Shown here: one piece after another, positions 15,001 to 28,100 of the stretch
How the letters are laid out: each line of letters opens with the position of its first letter
Numbering within the stretch: the first letter of the stretch is position 1
Notes under the pieces: generated by a model
The model's database searches: none
What the model saw: the letters and a program-made list of their open reading frames with translations, nothing else
Told to the model about the DNA's origin: nothing
Origin: Echinococcus granulosus
Taxonomy: Eukaryota > Platyhelminthes > Cestoda > Cyclophyllidea > Taeniidae
Reading direction: 5' to 3'
Length of the DNA: 64,000 nt
NCBI RefSeq assembly: GCF_000524195.1
Contig: NW_020170394.1
Span: 124,001 to 188,000, forward strand
Translations under genes and position numbers: made by a program

Positions 15001-18000
15001 TACGTATCTACTTAAGTAAGAGGTGGTTGCTCTAGCTGATGCCCTCCGCCTCAATGTGGATGAAGTTTCAAGGTTGAAGACAATTTCAATGAATGCCTTA
15101 TCAACGATGCCTACCGCACTCGTACTGTGCACCCTTTAACAATTATATGCCAGCTGGCACGCCTTTGTTTAAATCAAAACCAAATTTCGTGCTTGGCGTG
15201 GTTAAGTGCTATTTTGAGCATGGGTTATATAAATCATGCGTGTACTTGATAGGGCATCGAGACCGGTTTCCTTTGTATTCAGAAGACTTGCAAGTACTGA
15301 GCTTATTTATTTCGCTGATGACATTTAACTGCAACTTTTGCAGATATGCTTGAAGCACCCCTTTTTGCCATTAAAATGTGCCTTCTCTTCATTTGTCAGT
15401 CCTCACCCTTCCCCTGCCATTGTATGGCGCGGTGTTATCAGTCATGCTGAGGGGCACTGAAACCTGTTGGTGAATTGACAAATTCTGAAGAGCAGCGGAG
15501 CCGAAATGATGTAGCCTCCAGGTCAAGAAACCCTTCTACAAGTGACTAGGAACCATTGCTAGTAAATTTCAACCCGAAATGCATATCGCTTGTCAAAGAC
15601 AGTCGAATGCCCAGTTTTAGTATATGTTTCCAAAAATAAATTCAGGGTTTATGAATGCTGGGCTGCTGAAAAACGCCAAGGGTCCAAATCAAAGTAATCA
15701 AGTTTTATCTCTTTTAATCAAAATTCCTTAGACTTCTACACGGGTTTTGGTCTTACAGGTATGAAAAGTAAAACAATCAACTAGATGTGCTCATTGTTCG
15801 CAACTTGGTTCACCTTTGCTATTTAATGACACTTGTAAAATTCAAAGAAAAAACCATTGCGGCGGCTGCCTTTGCCTGTGTGCCTGCAAGTGGGCGTTCT
15901 CGTGCGAGCTGTCCGCACTGTCAGACGGTACTCTCGCTACTTCAGAGCATGGGAAGTTGTATTCCATGTACCCGACTCACAAATGACATTGAGCACGGCA
16001 GTAGTGGTGCTCTTAAGCAGCCGCAAAACCAGTTTAGAATTCGCATTTTAAATGAATACGTAAAAACCCAACTTTTTCATCCCTTTATGAACAGATAAGC
16101 TGTTGGAAATATCAACAAGATTAAAAAATGGGTAATTTGGACTAGGTATGCATTAACTAGATGAACTAAAAAATCTTTACATTTTGAGGAAATGTACTCC
16201 GACGAACTAAACTACATGACACATTCTTCATAATAAAGCGCTTTCTAAGATGGTGCAGACAAGGTAGATATTAAGTAGAATTTACACCTGAATTAGGGCA
16301 TTTTCTGCCTTCAAAATGGCTCGCAGAAGATTATGATTACGTATCTCTATTTAATGGAGGAAATGTCTCAATACTTACTTATACAAAGGCAGTAGCCTTA
16401 TTTTGTCGTAAGCTAAAGCAGGTCTAATCGTAGCACTTCCACCCAAGCATATTGGCCAACGGGAGTCAGCTTTCGTAATAAAACACAACTACGATCTAGG
16501 GTAGGAATATGCTAAACAAGTTGGAAACGAGTGGTTATAATCACTAACTGATATTTTTTAATAAGCACAACTCTGAACATGACATTTTTACATGCTTCAC
16601 CAGTAGGTCTACTGACTAAATACATAAAACCTCGTTATAGAAAGCACCAATTCTTTGTTGATATCATGAACTGATGAATTTAGCAGACCGCGAGTGTGCA
16701 CAGACCTCCTTAATAAACCCTAAATTGATTGATATCACGTACACAATATTTGTTTATTTGTATCAGTATCATATCCTCAGGGTTATTCGCTTCTTCAAAC
16801 AAATAGATGTTTAATATCATCAGCAGAAGTTAAAACGGCGGGGTGATCGGCGTCATTGCGTCTTAGTCGTGGGAATTGGGATAACCTAAAGACACCCTGC
16901 AAAGTGCAAATACGCAAATGTTAATAACTTGCCAAATTTATCAAAAGATTCTTAAATTTAAATAAAGTCACACCACTTCATTGTACATCGTTTAGGGGTC
17001 TTGGAAGTAGTCTAGTTTATACGAGGCTTCAGCCGAGTAGATTTGGTAGTTTCCGCGTCTGAGATCGAATACATTGGAGAGTTGTCTGCTTACGTTTAAA
17101 TCGCTTAGCTAAGGCATCACGTGTGTTCCATTTTATTTGGCGGTCCAGCGCGGCAGTGCTTATGATAATTCAGTATAGAGTAAACGTCTTTCAGTCAAGC
17201 TAATTTCAGCATGGTTTGGGGAGTTTTTTTCTGCAAAGCCAATATTCAGTGTGCCTTTTGAGACCAGACAAACATTAATTTATCAGAGCAGCTTAGTCGG
17301 TGAGTGCAGGTGAAGTGCAGTTGTGCGGCTTGGGCATTTGCCTCGGTCATACACTCCACTCGCCCTGGTCGCAAGCAAAATGCAGTGGGTAACATCTCAG
17401 CGTCTTGTGGGAACAAAAAGATTTCGACACCAAAACTATCGAGCTCATGGTGTTGATTGAGGCTTAGCCATCACTATTTGCTACATTTTGCGTCTGCGCT
17501 AATTGCAAACCCTAAGAAGTGATAGAGTGCATTGTTTATTGATACTTTTGAAAGTTGTGTGTTTATTTAATGACTCTGTTCTGCTGTTCACCATGCAGGG
17601 TACAAGATAAGTTCATATACCAAGCTGTGAAAGCCTTACGCTTTGCGTCGTTTTGTACTTCATGCCTTATTTAAAACAACTGGAAGTTGTGTAACAATTA
17701 TTTTCGCTGGCCATGAAGCAGGTGAAATACAATTCGGGCACTTATCTACACAAACAGGCAAACTGCTATACAATGGGATGAAGAATTTAAGATTGTGATG
17801 GAAACCTCGTGCTTTCAAGAGGTGATGGGTTGCTTCTATACAGTACTATTATCGTAATACAATCGTTGAAGATCATTCTCTTAGTGATTTACTAATTGTG
17901 CAAGGACAATCTGCATGCTTGTGATTGCAGGTCGTAACCTTTTCCCAACACCCACGAAAACTCCGCAAGGCTTGGGCACATTTTACTAACGATAGGGATG

Positions 18001-21000
18001 TGGGAAAGGGGCACTTGTATATGCATATGTCAAAGCTGTTTTCAGCAACAACTCACTAATACATGTTAAAATTTGGGATATTTGGTAGTAGCTTAATATC
18101 AGGAACAGTCGGTACAGTATAATTGTCCCTCAACTCTGGAACGAGGTTCACAAATTTTGTAAATCTGTGCTCTTATCCTTATAATGCCTCCTGAGTAAAA
18201 CCTTCTTATTAAACAATTAGGAGGTAGGCAAAGTGCTAAAATACAACCTCCAAAGAAAAGTCTTCAGTAATTAAGTAAATAAAGTGCACATTAATTCAAA
18301 AACTTTAACAACAACTGATTTAAAAAAGCTGGTGCTATTTGTGCCGGTGAATTTAACATTGCGTTGGGTGTCAGCGACTTTATTTCGCTTGCAGAGGGGA
18401 TTTAGGTGACTCCATTCCGGTGTAGACTATTGGATGCCAAAAACAACTTGCAATTTTCAGACTCCTCCCAGCGAGCGTGCATCTTTGCTATCACGATCAT
18501 GTTATAGCGCTGATTTGGCTTTAAAAACCCATGAATTTACTGGAAAGTGCATTGACTTACTAGAAGCCATTCAGAGTTCGTAGCCGGTGTTTAAATCGAG
18601 GTTTTTGCATTGCACGCAAGCTGCTTTCTTTCGGCTCCCTCTGTATCCATTTAAGCTAGATTTTAATGTAAGGGGCATATTACGCAAAAGTGGATGAAAA
18701 GGATGAAACTAAGTGATTAAAACCATATTAAACAATGCATAGGTATACTAATTTAGGGTTTGAGTATAAGCCATTCAATCACTCAGCACATGGACAGATG
18801 ACAGGGGTATCCTCAGGCACCGTTGCGCATTAGCATGCTGAATTGACTGGTGATTCGCCGTCACCGCCTCCACCACCACTGCAGTGGTGACAGGGCGAGC
18901 ACTGGGTTAGGAGGCGTTTGTGTTCGAGGGCCGTTGCGGTCAGAGAAGTAACACACATACACACGTGAAGAGGTGACTAGGCTGGTTGGTTGACAAAAGG
19001 TCGAACGGAAAATAAAATGCATTACTTGCTCGTCCACGAGACCGAATACCTACGTGTCATCAGAGGCGTGAAGGGGTCGTCGTCGGGGCACCTTGGTATC
19101 ACCGATATGTCGCACCCGAATTAACATTGTGAGATTTACGTTGCCTTGCGCGTGCGTTAATTCAAGTGTCAGTTGTAAGTGCGGCATGTCAAAGCAACTC
19201 AGTGCATATGTTATTTGGGTAAGCGTTTGTTATCGGGAGAAACTGGCTGTGTTGATAAAGTATTCAGTTTCATAAGTAAACTCCAGCTTCTATTGTTCAG
19301 TCAGCAAAATTAATGTTTTTGTAGTTATGTAGGAGTCAATTTTGAGAAGAAAAGTGATTATGATCAAGTTTGTACCTAAAAATTTGTTAAAATTCTGTAC
19401 TAAAGGGGTCGAATTTCTTCGAAAGCTTCTACAATGTAGTGCATTTGCCTTCATCTTGACTGGAATGATTCCGGACTCTAGAGATAGTTAAATATGGAGA
19501 TATTAATGGCATTAGTCTTCATTTTCGGATCATGAAGAAAGGAGCCATTTTTTCAAAGAACAACTATACATTTCGAATAGTTATCGTTGATTGGCACAAC
19601 TGGAGCTCGGGTCTATTCAGTCTGGATTTGACCAACGAGAAATAGGCGATGATGTCAATCGGTGTGGGTACAATGAGGCTGTGTGTAGTCCTCATGCCTT
19701 GCTAATCCACGTACCATCTCCCCGATCGGTTGCAGCTCTCTTGGAGCGAGGAGCGAACACAAGATGGATCCATTTGTCACTGTAAGTTGGAACCAAGTGG
19801 TACAGATAGCAGAATACTTCATATTTTCCTCCCCGTTTGAACATTTGTATTATGGCGAGTTGACCACAACAAGGGGGCTGTAAAAGCTGCTGCAGAATGT
19901 TTAGTGTAAAAATTATTCTCACTGGTCTGTTTCATGAGAGGATGCCAAATGGAAGACGTGTGACGGCATAATTTACCATCACATTGTTGATAGTCTTATT
20001 AAATCACGAATTTCAAAATTACAAAATACATGCCTACAGATAGCAAAATACCGCTTATGATACTTGATTGAAAGCGTTTTATGCATTGCTGGGATTGAGT
20101 GCCTCAAGAGCTTGGCAATAGGGAAGGCAGGACGTTGAAAATGATAAAAATCTAAATCAAGAAGTACCGACAGAAATTTTACGCACCTTCTCCAGCGGTC
20201 GCACATAGCGTCGACTCATTTATGAGTGGGGAGATCTTTTGCATGCATTGATTTCAAACCATGCGTACTGAGGACGCTCACTTCGAAATGCCTCGAATAT
20301 CACTGTAGGACGGATAGACGGGAAGTAAACACTTACGCACGGCCAAAATATTTTACAAGACGACCTATGTTTTGGAGCGAAAGGAACATCATTGAACAAT
20401 TCATATCGTCTTTATTACCGCCGTGTGTCAATCCTATGTACATTTTGTGTCGAGATTTTAGTGAATGCACATAGTCAAGTTTTTGAAGTTCTTCGATTTT
20501 AATGGGTTATAATAGCCTAGGACACATTAAAGCATCAAGTGGAGGTCATGACTTACCGGTCATATTTTGAAGTAAGCCGCCGATTCTGCGTGTGATACTA
20601 AGGAAAAGATTGCTAAAAATACAGCTACTTGGCCCATATATTAATTTAGAGGCAATTCGGCTCCGTTGGGCATGAACTGAAGTGTTTCGCTCTAGTACAC
20701 CGCGGGCATTTGCCTTAGTAAAGGCACAAGCTGCCTGGGATGCCACTCTGTTGGGAATGCTATGAAGCGAATTGAGTGCTTTACGATGATACGGCCAAAT
20801 GAAATGCGTTTGGGACACACGTGTAACATTTGCTTAAGCAGTCTTGATTGATGGGACATGCGACGGCCATATTTGCATATGCAACCACGATGACGCATGT
20901 GAAGTCAAACCATAACACAAGCGTGGTTTCCATGCCTCGAATGAAAGGGAACATTCAACAAATCCTTGTTGAGTGGGCCATAGCTGATGCAAAAAATGAG

Positions 21001-21872
21001 TCCTCATAGACGCTAAGCAACATTTACTGGTAATTTGAAGGGAGGTTCGTTCGATACAATTTACTCCCCAAGGGCTTTGGGCCTCGTCCAGAAGCGCTGG
21101 CTCACGAGTAAAGTCTGCAACGCCAACCATGTGCGCACTTGTACAGGACTTTGGGGTAACCCGACACTGGCATAGGCATGCGTAACTTCTGACCTGTTTT
21201 TGATTACCTTTCTACTATTGTCCAGAAAAAGGTAAGGTGCGTTTACTTCGTAGTCAGAATCTAAATAAAGTATAACATCAAATGAGCTATCGTGGTAGTT
21301 ATCTCTTCTTTAATTTTTTAATTCAGTCTGTGCAACATACCTCAAAAGATTCAAGGGCTTCAAAGTCCTTCCTACTTTTTATTACTGTAATTTGATTGAC
21401 ACATTGAGTGAAAATTAGCGGATTTTCGTTTCCTTTTTTTCATTATTTTGGAAGGTTATGGGAACAGGGAATTACAACGTGACCAAAAGTTATGACCCAG
21501 TCAGAGGCTTGTTAAATCGATGAAACGGCATTGTTGTAACCGGGGGAAACAAAAGAAACTTCTTTCACTATGCTCCGTTCCTCTCTCCTCGTCTCGTCAC
21601 TGTGGATATGTGGGTAGAATGCCGGGCAAATGTAACAATCACAAAAACAATAGCCACCATCTAGACATGAGGAAAATTTCTCTCGCACATAGACGGCAAA
21701 GCACTAGCCTTGAACACACCGTCTTACAATTCTCGCCGTGGCCGTGACAGAAACAGTCCGGTGGCCCGGTTTTCACTTCAGCTATTCATCTTCAACATGG
21801 TCAAAACATCAGGAACCCTTCATAGAGAAGATGATAATTCGCATAGATTTTCAAGCATCATCCCATTTCCAA
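1..21872. other. Long region with no supported gene
   Basis: I found no gene here that I can defend. The open frames are short, overlap each other on both strands and resemble no family I know. The sequence is mostly AT-rich, single-copy-looking DNA. Short CpG-rich, alternating purine/pyrimidine patches occur at about 140-215, 2480-2545, 3715-3745, 4825-4880 and 6367-6425. The longest open frame (1640-2056, plus strand, 138 codons) has no recognisable motif. Short or divergent exons could be missed without transcripts. Confidence 0.5.
18874..18889. repeat. Perfect 16-bp palindrome
   Basis: CACCACTGCAGTGGTG reads identically on both strands. It sits beside a CCACC-rich run in otherwise featureless DNA. 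It could be a binding site for a dimeric protein or chance; nothing nearby decides. Confidence 0.5.
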
Positions 21873-21889
21873 GTACGTACGTATACATA

Positions 21890-21925
<36 letters not shown>

Positions 21926-22084
21926 TGTATGTATGTATGTATGTATGTATGTATGTATGTATGTATGTATGTATGTATGTATGTATGTATGTATGTATGT
22001 ATGTATGTATGTATGTATGTATGTATGTATGTATGTATGTATGTATGTATGTATGTATGTATGTATGTACGTACGTACGTACGT
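21873..22084. repeat. ATGT tetranucleotide microsatellite with ACGT flanks
   Basis: An uninterrupted run of 43 ATGT units occupies 21897-22068. It is followed by four ACGT units (22069-22084) and preceded by a short TACG-type run (21873-21886) and an AT dinucleotide stretch. Every frame is open on both strands, giving artefactual repeats such as CMYV or THTY, so the open frames here are not genes. The ACGT units at the ends look like T-to-C variants of the core unit. Confidence 0.97.
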
Positions 22085-23670
22085 ACGATATGCATTCCAA
22101 TTTGACATTCGCAATTTTAGCCTCTTTCTAAATCAACTTTGCCCATGCTTCCGACTAAAGCGAATGTGTGGGTTGTATGAATGAATAGTTCAAATTAATG
22201 GGTTTTATCTCAACACGTCTACTTTTGTTATCCAAATAATTCAAAAAACTCTTTCGAAAAGACTTTCGGCCAACAGGTGGTGCAAAGAAAGCGGTAATTT
22301 CGGCACAGGGCAGGGGAAGGCCACAAAAGCTTGCGCAGCGAAAACAACCAGCGCCCTTCCCTTCCCCCCCAACATCTATCGGCTGAAATATTATATTTTA
22401 GCTCTCCCTCGTCCGAATCACTAAATCCCTCAAACGGGTCGAAGCGTCTTGGACTTTGAGACCCCAGTGCCATTTTGAAAAGGGAATAAATTGTCACTCG
22501 TTTTTACCGTGTATTCAATCGAGCAAGTCCTGTTCACATCACCTACACTGCTTCTCTTTCATTGCTTTGCACGCATTCATAGACAACTGTTACTTCCAGA
22601 CTCGCTTGCTATATTGGGCCTTCAGAAGTAGCTCGAGCGCTAAAATATGCATAAAATAAGTGGGACTTTGTTGCCAAGATTTGGCGGCCGACTGATTCAC
22701 AGAGAAATAAACTAATAAGATAATAAAAACTGAGGTCGTTTAATGAGAACCATATGCTTTTAAATCACCAAATCTGGGTGAAATGCTGCTTCTCCTTAAT
22801 TTGATTCGGTGCATTTGCGAATGGGTCGTCTTTGATTTCAATTTACTGCAAAAAAATAGTAAAATCCACACATCACCAACCTTTGATTACTCCCAATTTT
22901 GCAAATAATGCACAATATCAGTTCAGTTTTTGCCTTCGTATTCCTTTGAACTTGCAGCATAGCCTTGCATTTGCCCTCATTATGAATCCACGTGACCTCT
23001 CCCCCTGATCTAAGAAGCCAACGTCTTTTCGTCTTAACTGAAAAAAGGTCAAATTCGGCCTAGGGTTGTAATACCTCTCCATAATAAATATGCGGTGGAG
23101 CAGAAGTATTTTAACCCAAACATATTGATGCACTATGACACTTGGAGACATCCTTGCGTTCAGTTGACAACACTTGTGGGTGCGAACGCTTTGAGGACGG
23201 CATGACAAGGGCAGATTTTGGCCATACTTGTTGCACTTTTACCGTAGGTCATTGATGGATGTAGTAAATTCTGCGAATATAAGGTCATTTTTGATAGCAC
23301 GCATGATGATTCATAGACGTGATAGCCACAAGAAAAAGCCCTTTACAGTGTGCCCCAGTTGTGAAATCATTGGCATGAAAGACCAGGTAAGGCAATTTTG
23401 CAGAAAACATCAACTAGTCTGTTAAAGCCTTGTTTTCACAGCTGCCGCGCGGGATGTGATGATCTTCGACAGTCCTGATGACACACATCTGCCTATCGAC
23501 TTGATAATAAGCAGCTGCCAAACAGTAGATGAGGTATTCATGCAGCAATCGAAGGAATCATTTAAATACAGAATCACACAAGACACTTAAAGTAGGTTAC
23601 CGAAGCTCTAATTTTAATCCCACTGGACGCTTTAGGCAAAAATTCGTGTTGGAGAGGCGAATAGCCACGT
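22085..23670. other. Intergenic stretch with no firm gene
   Basis: Nothing here can be assigned. A minus-strand frame opening with ATG at 22470 (start MALGSQSPRRF, then an acidic FSDSDEGE run) has a plausible protein-like composition. It shows no convincing splice donor and no family resemblance, so I do not call it a gene. Confidence 0.4.
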
Positions 23671-24461
23671 TTAAAAAGTAAATAGCGGCATGAAATCCCA
23701 GCAGTAACAGCAGTTTCGGCGCATACCAGCCCTTGCTGCAATTACGCCGTGAATCATCACAAAGCGGTTTGTCTTATCTGGAAGTTTATGTTTGCAATGC
23801 TTAAAGTTCAGTGTCGACTGCAAATCATCACCACAAGGCATATACCTGCAATCAAGGCAAACAATGTGCAGTAAGTGCGAAATCATGCATTTCCGTGCGA
23901 GCGTTAACTGACCCTCGGCACTCAGGAGGCCCGAAGTTAGAGGGACTACCTCTGTAGGATGATGGGCAAGGCAAAATTGAGCAAATTTTGCACGGGATGA
24001 TGTAACCAAATGAACTTCGACTTAAGCAAGAAATTAGCATCCTGCATTTCTCCTTGGAGACAGGGTTGTTTATGGCATTATCTCAAGCATAGGAAGGCAA
24101 AAGACCGAGATTCGAAAGGACTACACATTACCAGAAGACATTCTTCTTAGGTACTACATACTAAAGGAATCTTCAAATCGACTTATGTACCTGCCTCAGC
24201 ACTTTTTGAGCTTAATTTCAAAAGCTCTGGGACGACCTTGAATTGGGATGGGAATGTGATCAGTCCTGTCAACCGTTGACTCACTGGCGACTTGCACGTC
24301 ACGTGCATGAGAAGATATGGTTCAAATTTATGTGAGAACCTGCCACGTCCCCGCACACCTCTCGAGCCATCTGATCCCTGAAAATTAGGGTAAAACAACG
24401 CAAAGCGACTTACAGCTAGCGCGATGTGGTTACGATGATTGACGTGCCTGGTGAAAGTGCA
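23671..24461 (-). CDS. Possible exons of an unidentified gene
   Basis: Three segments join in frame on the minus strand. The first runs from about 24447 or 24461 to 24414, the second from 24377 to 24191, the third from 23951 to a TAA at 23671. A 36-nt gap (24378-24413) has GTAAGT and TTTTCAG ends, the size of the small introns in the firm genes of this window. The second segment starts after CTAATTTTCAG and ends at GCAG/GTACATAAG. It encodes peptides such as GVRGRGRFSHKFEPY and LTGLITFPSQFKVVPELL. I do not recognise the protein, and no start codon or upstream exon is evident. Open frames of this length also arise by chance here, so confidence is low. Confidence 0.22.
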
Positions 24462-24629
24462 CTAAGGTGGGAAATGCCCTCCTATGCACATGGACATCGA
24501 GTGGCTGTTTCTACCTTGGCCACAGCTACATTCCGACAGCACTGTAAAGAGAGCTCACACAATAGTTAGAAAGACTTATTTTTCACAAATGTTACAAACG
24601 AATGTTCTACAGTCGCCTCCAAAACAAGT

Positions 24630-25100
24630 CTGTAAAGGGGTGAGTAGAAAAGGCAAAGACACATACTTCGAAGGAGTTGGAAAAAAGGGAAAATGAAGGG
24701 GTCAAATACTTTGGCCGATAGATTGTACTCCGTGGGTGCGGAGAGCCACAAGGGAGGTAGAGGTGGAATCAGGGTGTTTGGCACAGTTGTGGTGGTGAGA
24801 AATGATGTAGAGCGAGAACGAGAGGGGAGGGAAAAACTGTGGGAGAAGGAAAAAGAGAAGCAGGCACAAACATATCACAGCCAGGCGAGAATACCGGTGG
24901 TAATAACACCATCCATAACAACGGTTGCATCAACATCAGTTGGAGATTTCCGACAGAGGGCACAATCTTGGTGTGCGTGTACAAGGCAACAGTTAAAAGG
25001 CACAAAAACATCACAGTGTAGCACAAAACAAAAGGAGGAGAGTAGGTGGGCAGAGGGGTGAAAAGCTGGGCAAAAGGAGGGTTGGAGTGGGATGGGACAG
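24630..25100 (-). other. Probable 3' UTR or flank of the glycosyltransferase, pyrimidine-rich
   Basis: The plus strand is strongly purine-rich (runs of GGGA, GAAA and GAGG), so the strand carrying the glycosyltransferase is pyrimidine-rich just after its stop codon. A 140-codon minus-strand frame here is the translated shadow of this composition, with many Pro, Leu and Ser. I saw no clear AATAAA on the minus strand, so the transcript end is not placed. Confidence 0.4.
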
Positions 25101-25120
25101 GGTAGAGGACTGGAATGTCA

Positions 25121-28100
25121 CTATCGCTCCGCCTTCTTGGCCGGCACAAAGGGCTTTCGATTAATCGACCACCTCTGTCTGTCCGACCCATTGCACTTCT
25201 CCATGGTGATCACCTTTCCGTCACCGCTAATAGTCATGCAGAGGCCACTCTGTTTTATCTCATCAGTCTGCAGCAGTAGGGGAAAAGAACAAGATGATCT
25301 TCATCTTTTTTATGGCATTAAACATTCAATAACAGTATCATTCAGTTAAGTGGCAAATAATTTATCAAGTGTCCATTGGCATCATTACTTATCAGTTTCA
25401 TACAAGACCTCTGAAAGGGCCTAAACACTGAATGCCACAGAAAAATCCAGAGCAACGCCAGCAGACTACGTTGATGCATTCGCGCACAAAGTTCTTTTCT
25501 CATTCTAATAGAAACGGCTTGGAGACAGGCAACTGAAAAGGTGGCCTTAGCACCGGAGCAACTTGAAGACAGATACTGACGACTTACCTCCGTGTATTCA
25601 AAGTGTTGATTGCCCCCTTGTGAGTGACAGTTACTGATAGTGATGTATGGTGGCTCGAACCCAGAATCCAGACAATAATCGTCCCGTCGAATTTCATTTG
25701 TCTTACTCACTAACCAGAACTAGAAGGATGGGAAATGTAGGTTAGTTGACACAAATATTCGATTAAAGATTAAAAGCAGCAAAGTAACTCGTCCGACTTC
25801 AAAAGTTGGAACTTTTGGAAGAAAATGGTATCAGGTATGAAACAATATGGGTCATTAAACAATATTCAGAATTATTAACTTTCACAACATTGTTAACTAC
25901 TTTTATTTGAATGCTACGAATCAAATGAAAAAAAGTGCCCTGCGAAACTAGGATTCAATGACCGAACGAGAATTTTGTCACATCCCAGGACATTGGTAGA
26001 ATTTTAAATAGCAAAACACTGACTAGGGCTTTCTGTATGATTGCGGGCCAGCCTTTATGCCAAGACAAAGTATGCCCAGAGACATAACACATCGATCGTT
26101 CCACGGTCTACCAGCTAATCAAACTAGAGCCCATAAAATCTCATCCTTTGAATGACCAGTGATAGTGTTGATGGGCATGTACATGTTTAGTTCAACTTTA
26201 CACATTGCCTATGACTAGAATGAATATTTGTGGTAAAAGATGTCTAGCCGTGGTGGCATGGGTCTAAAACGGGATCTTTGAGGCGTGGGGAACAGTGAAA
26301 GGGTGAATTGATGGGAAAATTAGAAATTTACCTGGTTCCCACCCTGGTTGTGACAGGGGTAGCCGACCAACTTGATCTTCTCCTTGTCGTGCGTTGGTGC
26401 GTCCACGCAGTGCTGGGTCAGGACGTTCCGAATCTGTTGAAATAATAGGTTAAAAACGCATGCAGAGGGCTTGGTATTATTTGTTTAAAGAAGATAAGTA
26501 ACGTATGATCTCGCAACTTCAAGCAATCAAGGACAGTTTGAGAACTCACCTCACCGGAAGCAATTGAATCACCTGGAATAAACAATTCCGGATAAATGTT
26601 GTCAATGTACCACTTGAAGGACTTGCATTTTAAATCCTTCAATATCTTCTTCCGATCCGAAACATCGCCCATCTCGGACTGAGAAAAACGAATTACACAT
26701 CATCGTTAGCGAGCAAGAGTCAATTTCCTTATAACCCCAAAACTTTTCTTGATAGTTTTTTAAAAAACCAAGAGGCAAATGTTCCAGAGGAAATAAAAGA
26801 TGTAGGGTATGTGAACAAAAAGGCGATTATTTGAAAAAAATCTTTCCGGGATTGTGAACTTCATATGGACTCACCAAGCCTTTTTACAAAAGATACATGC
26901 AAGTCCTCTCCCCTGCACAACATCGGCGTCCGTCAAATACCCGGCTTACAAAGGTTACACAAGCTAGTAATAATAATTATTGAATAATACTAAAATTAAG
27001 AACAAATTTACTGCGCTACAGGAAGCAGAGTCAGCTCGGAACATCAGCAGGCCATGTCAGAAAACACCTCAATGTTAGTTACTTTGGTAAAAGAACCCAA
27101 AGCTGGAAGTGGCATAAGAATAATTTTAGTCATAATAAATGCAGTGTAGAGTGGTGCAAGGCACCAGTGGAGGCGAGGGAATTTTTTGTTCGAAATCGAG
27201 GCCCCGAGAGAGTTTCCATTGGAGGACTGATAACAAAAAGAACTCATCACTAATCAAGGAGGAATAAGCGCCGAGGGTTGAAGAGAAAAATGTGGGCAGC
27301 AACTTCTCGATATTTCAGAGCGCTGTTGAGCGCGTGGCCTCTTGCCATTCTGTGACTTTTCATGCGGACAATTATTAACCATAGCAACTTCTCGATCTCC
27401 GTTCGCTTGGGGTGAGGTTCAATTTCACCCGAATGCACCGTATGCAGCATTAAGATTTGAGCCGGTTGATCAATCCTCCGGCAATGATTACTTTAGATTC
27501 CACGAAACGGGTTAAGATAAAATAAAAGCAATGGCATAAGTGAAGTGAAGGCAGGAATACAGTGAGTTGGTAATTGAATATTCACAGCCTTGTTCACACG
27601 TAGTAAGCAGTAACACGGGAAGTGAGAGTAGCTTCAGGGATTAAGGCGATGTGAAAAATGCCTCCATATTATTTTACGACCACCTCAAACAACGGGGAAA
27701 GCAACTTACTTTATCAACATTCTAAAGCCAAGAAAAGCACGTCTCAATATAGGCGTCCTCGTCACTACTCACAATGACATGTCACGTTGTCTCAGGACTT
27801 GGTTGTCCCTGCAGACTAGATTGGATCAACATCCAAATCATGTAAAATAAGGACGAGTTATTTTGTGCTGAATAGTTTCTTTTTTAAAATGGACTCACCT
27901 CCCGATAGTTGACACGAGAGAAGTAGTACTGCTTGAATTCGTCCCCAAGGATAACCTCCGCGAGACGTAGGAGGTTGTGCTTCAGAGGATTAGCTTGCTT
28001 TACTTTCCAAGAGTAGGGCGAGCGAGTACGAAAGATATGACCAACGTGACTGCAGGGAATCGTCTCTAGTTGCCCCCCGCACATCCACGTCTAGATGACA

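Noticed and set aside
21873..22084. CRISPR-like regular repeat
   Set aside because: The unit is 4 bases with no spacers, in a eukaryotic genome; it is a microsatellite.
21710..22184. Overlapping open frames on both strands around 22 kb
   Set aside because: They are translations of the ATGT tetranucleotide repeat, open in every frame, with no protein signal.
24769..25191. 140-codon minus-strand frame
   Set aside because: It overlaps the last exon of the glycosyltransferase in another frame and continues into the pyrimidine-rich 3' flank; Pro/Leu/Ser-rich by composition only.
25640..25665. tRNA B-box-like GGTTCGAGCC on the minus strand
   Set aside because: It lies in exon 10 of the glycosyltransferase, with no matching A-box or cloverleaf.
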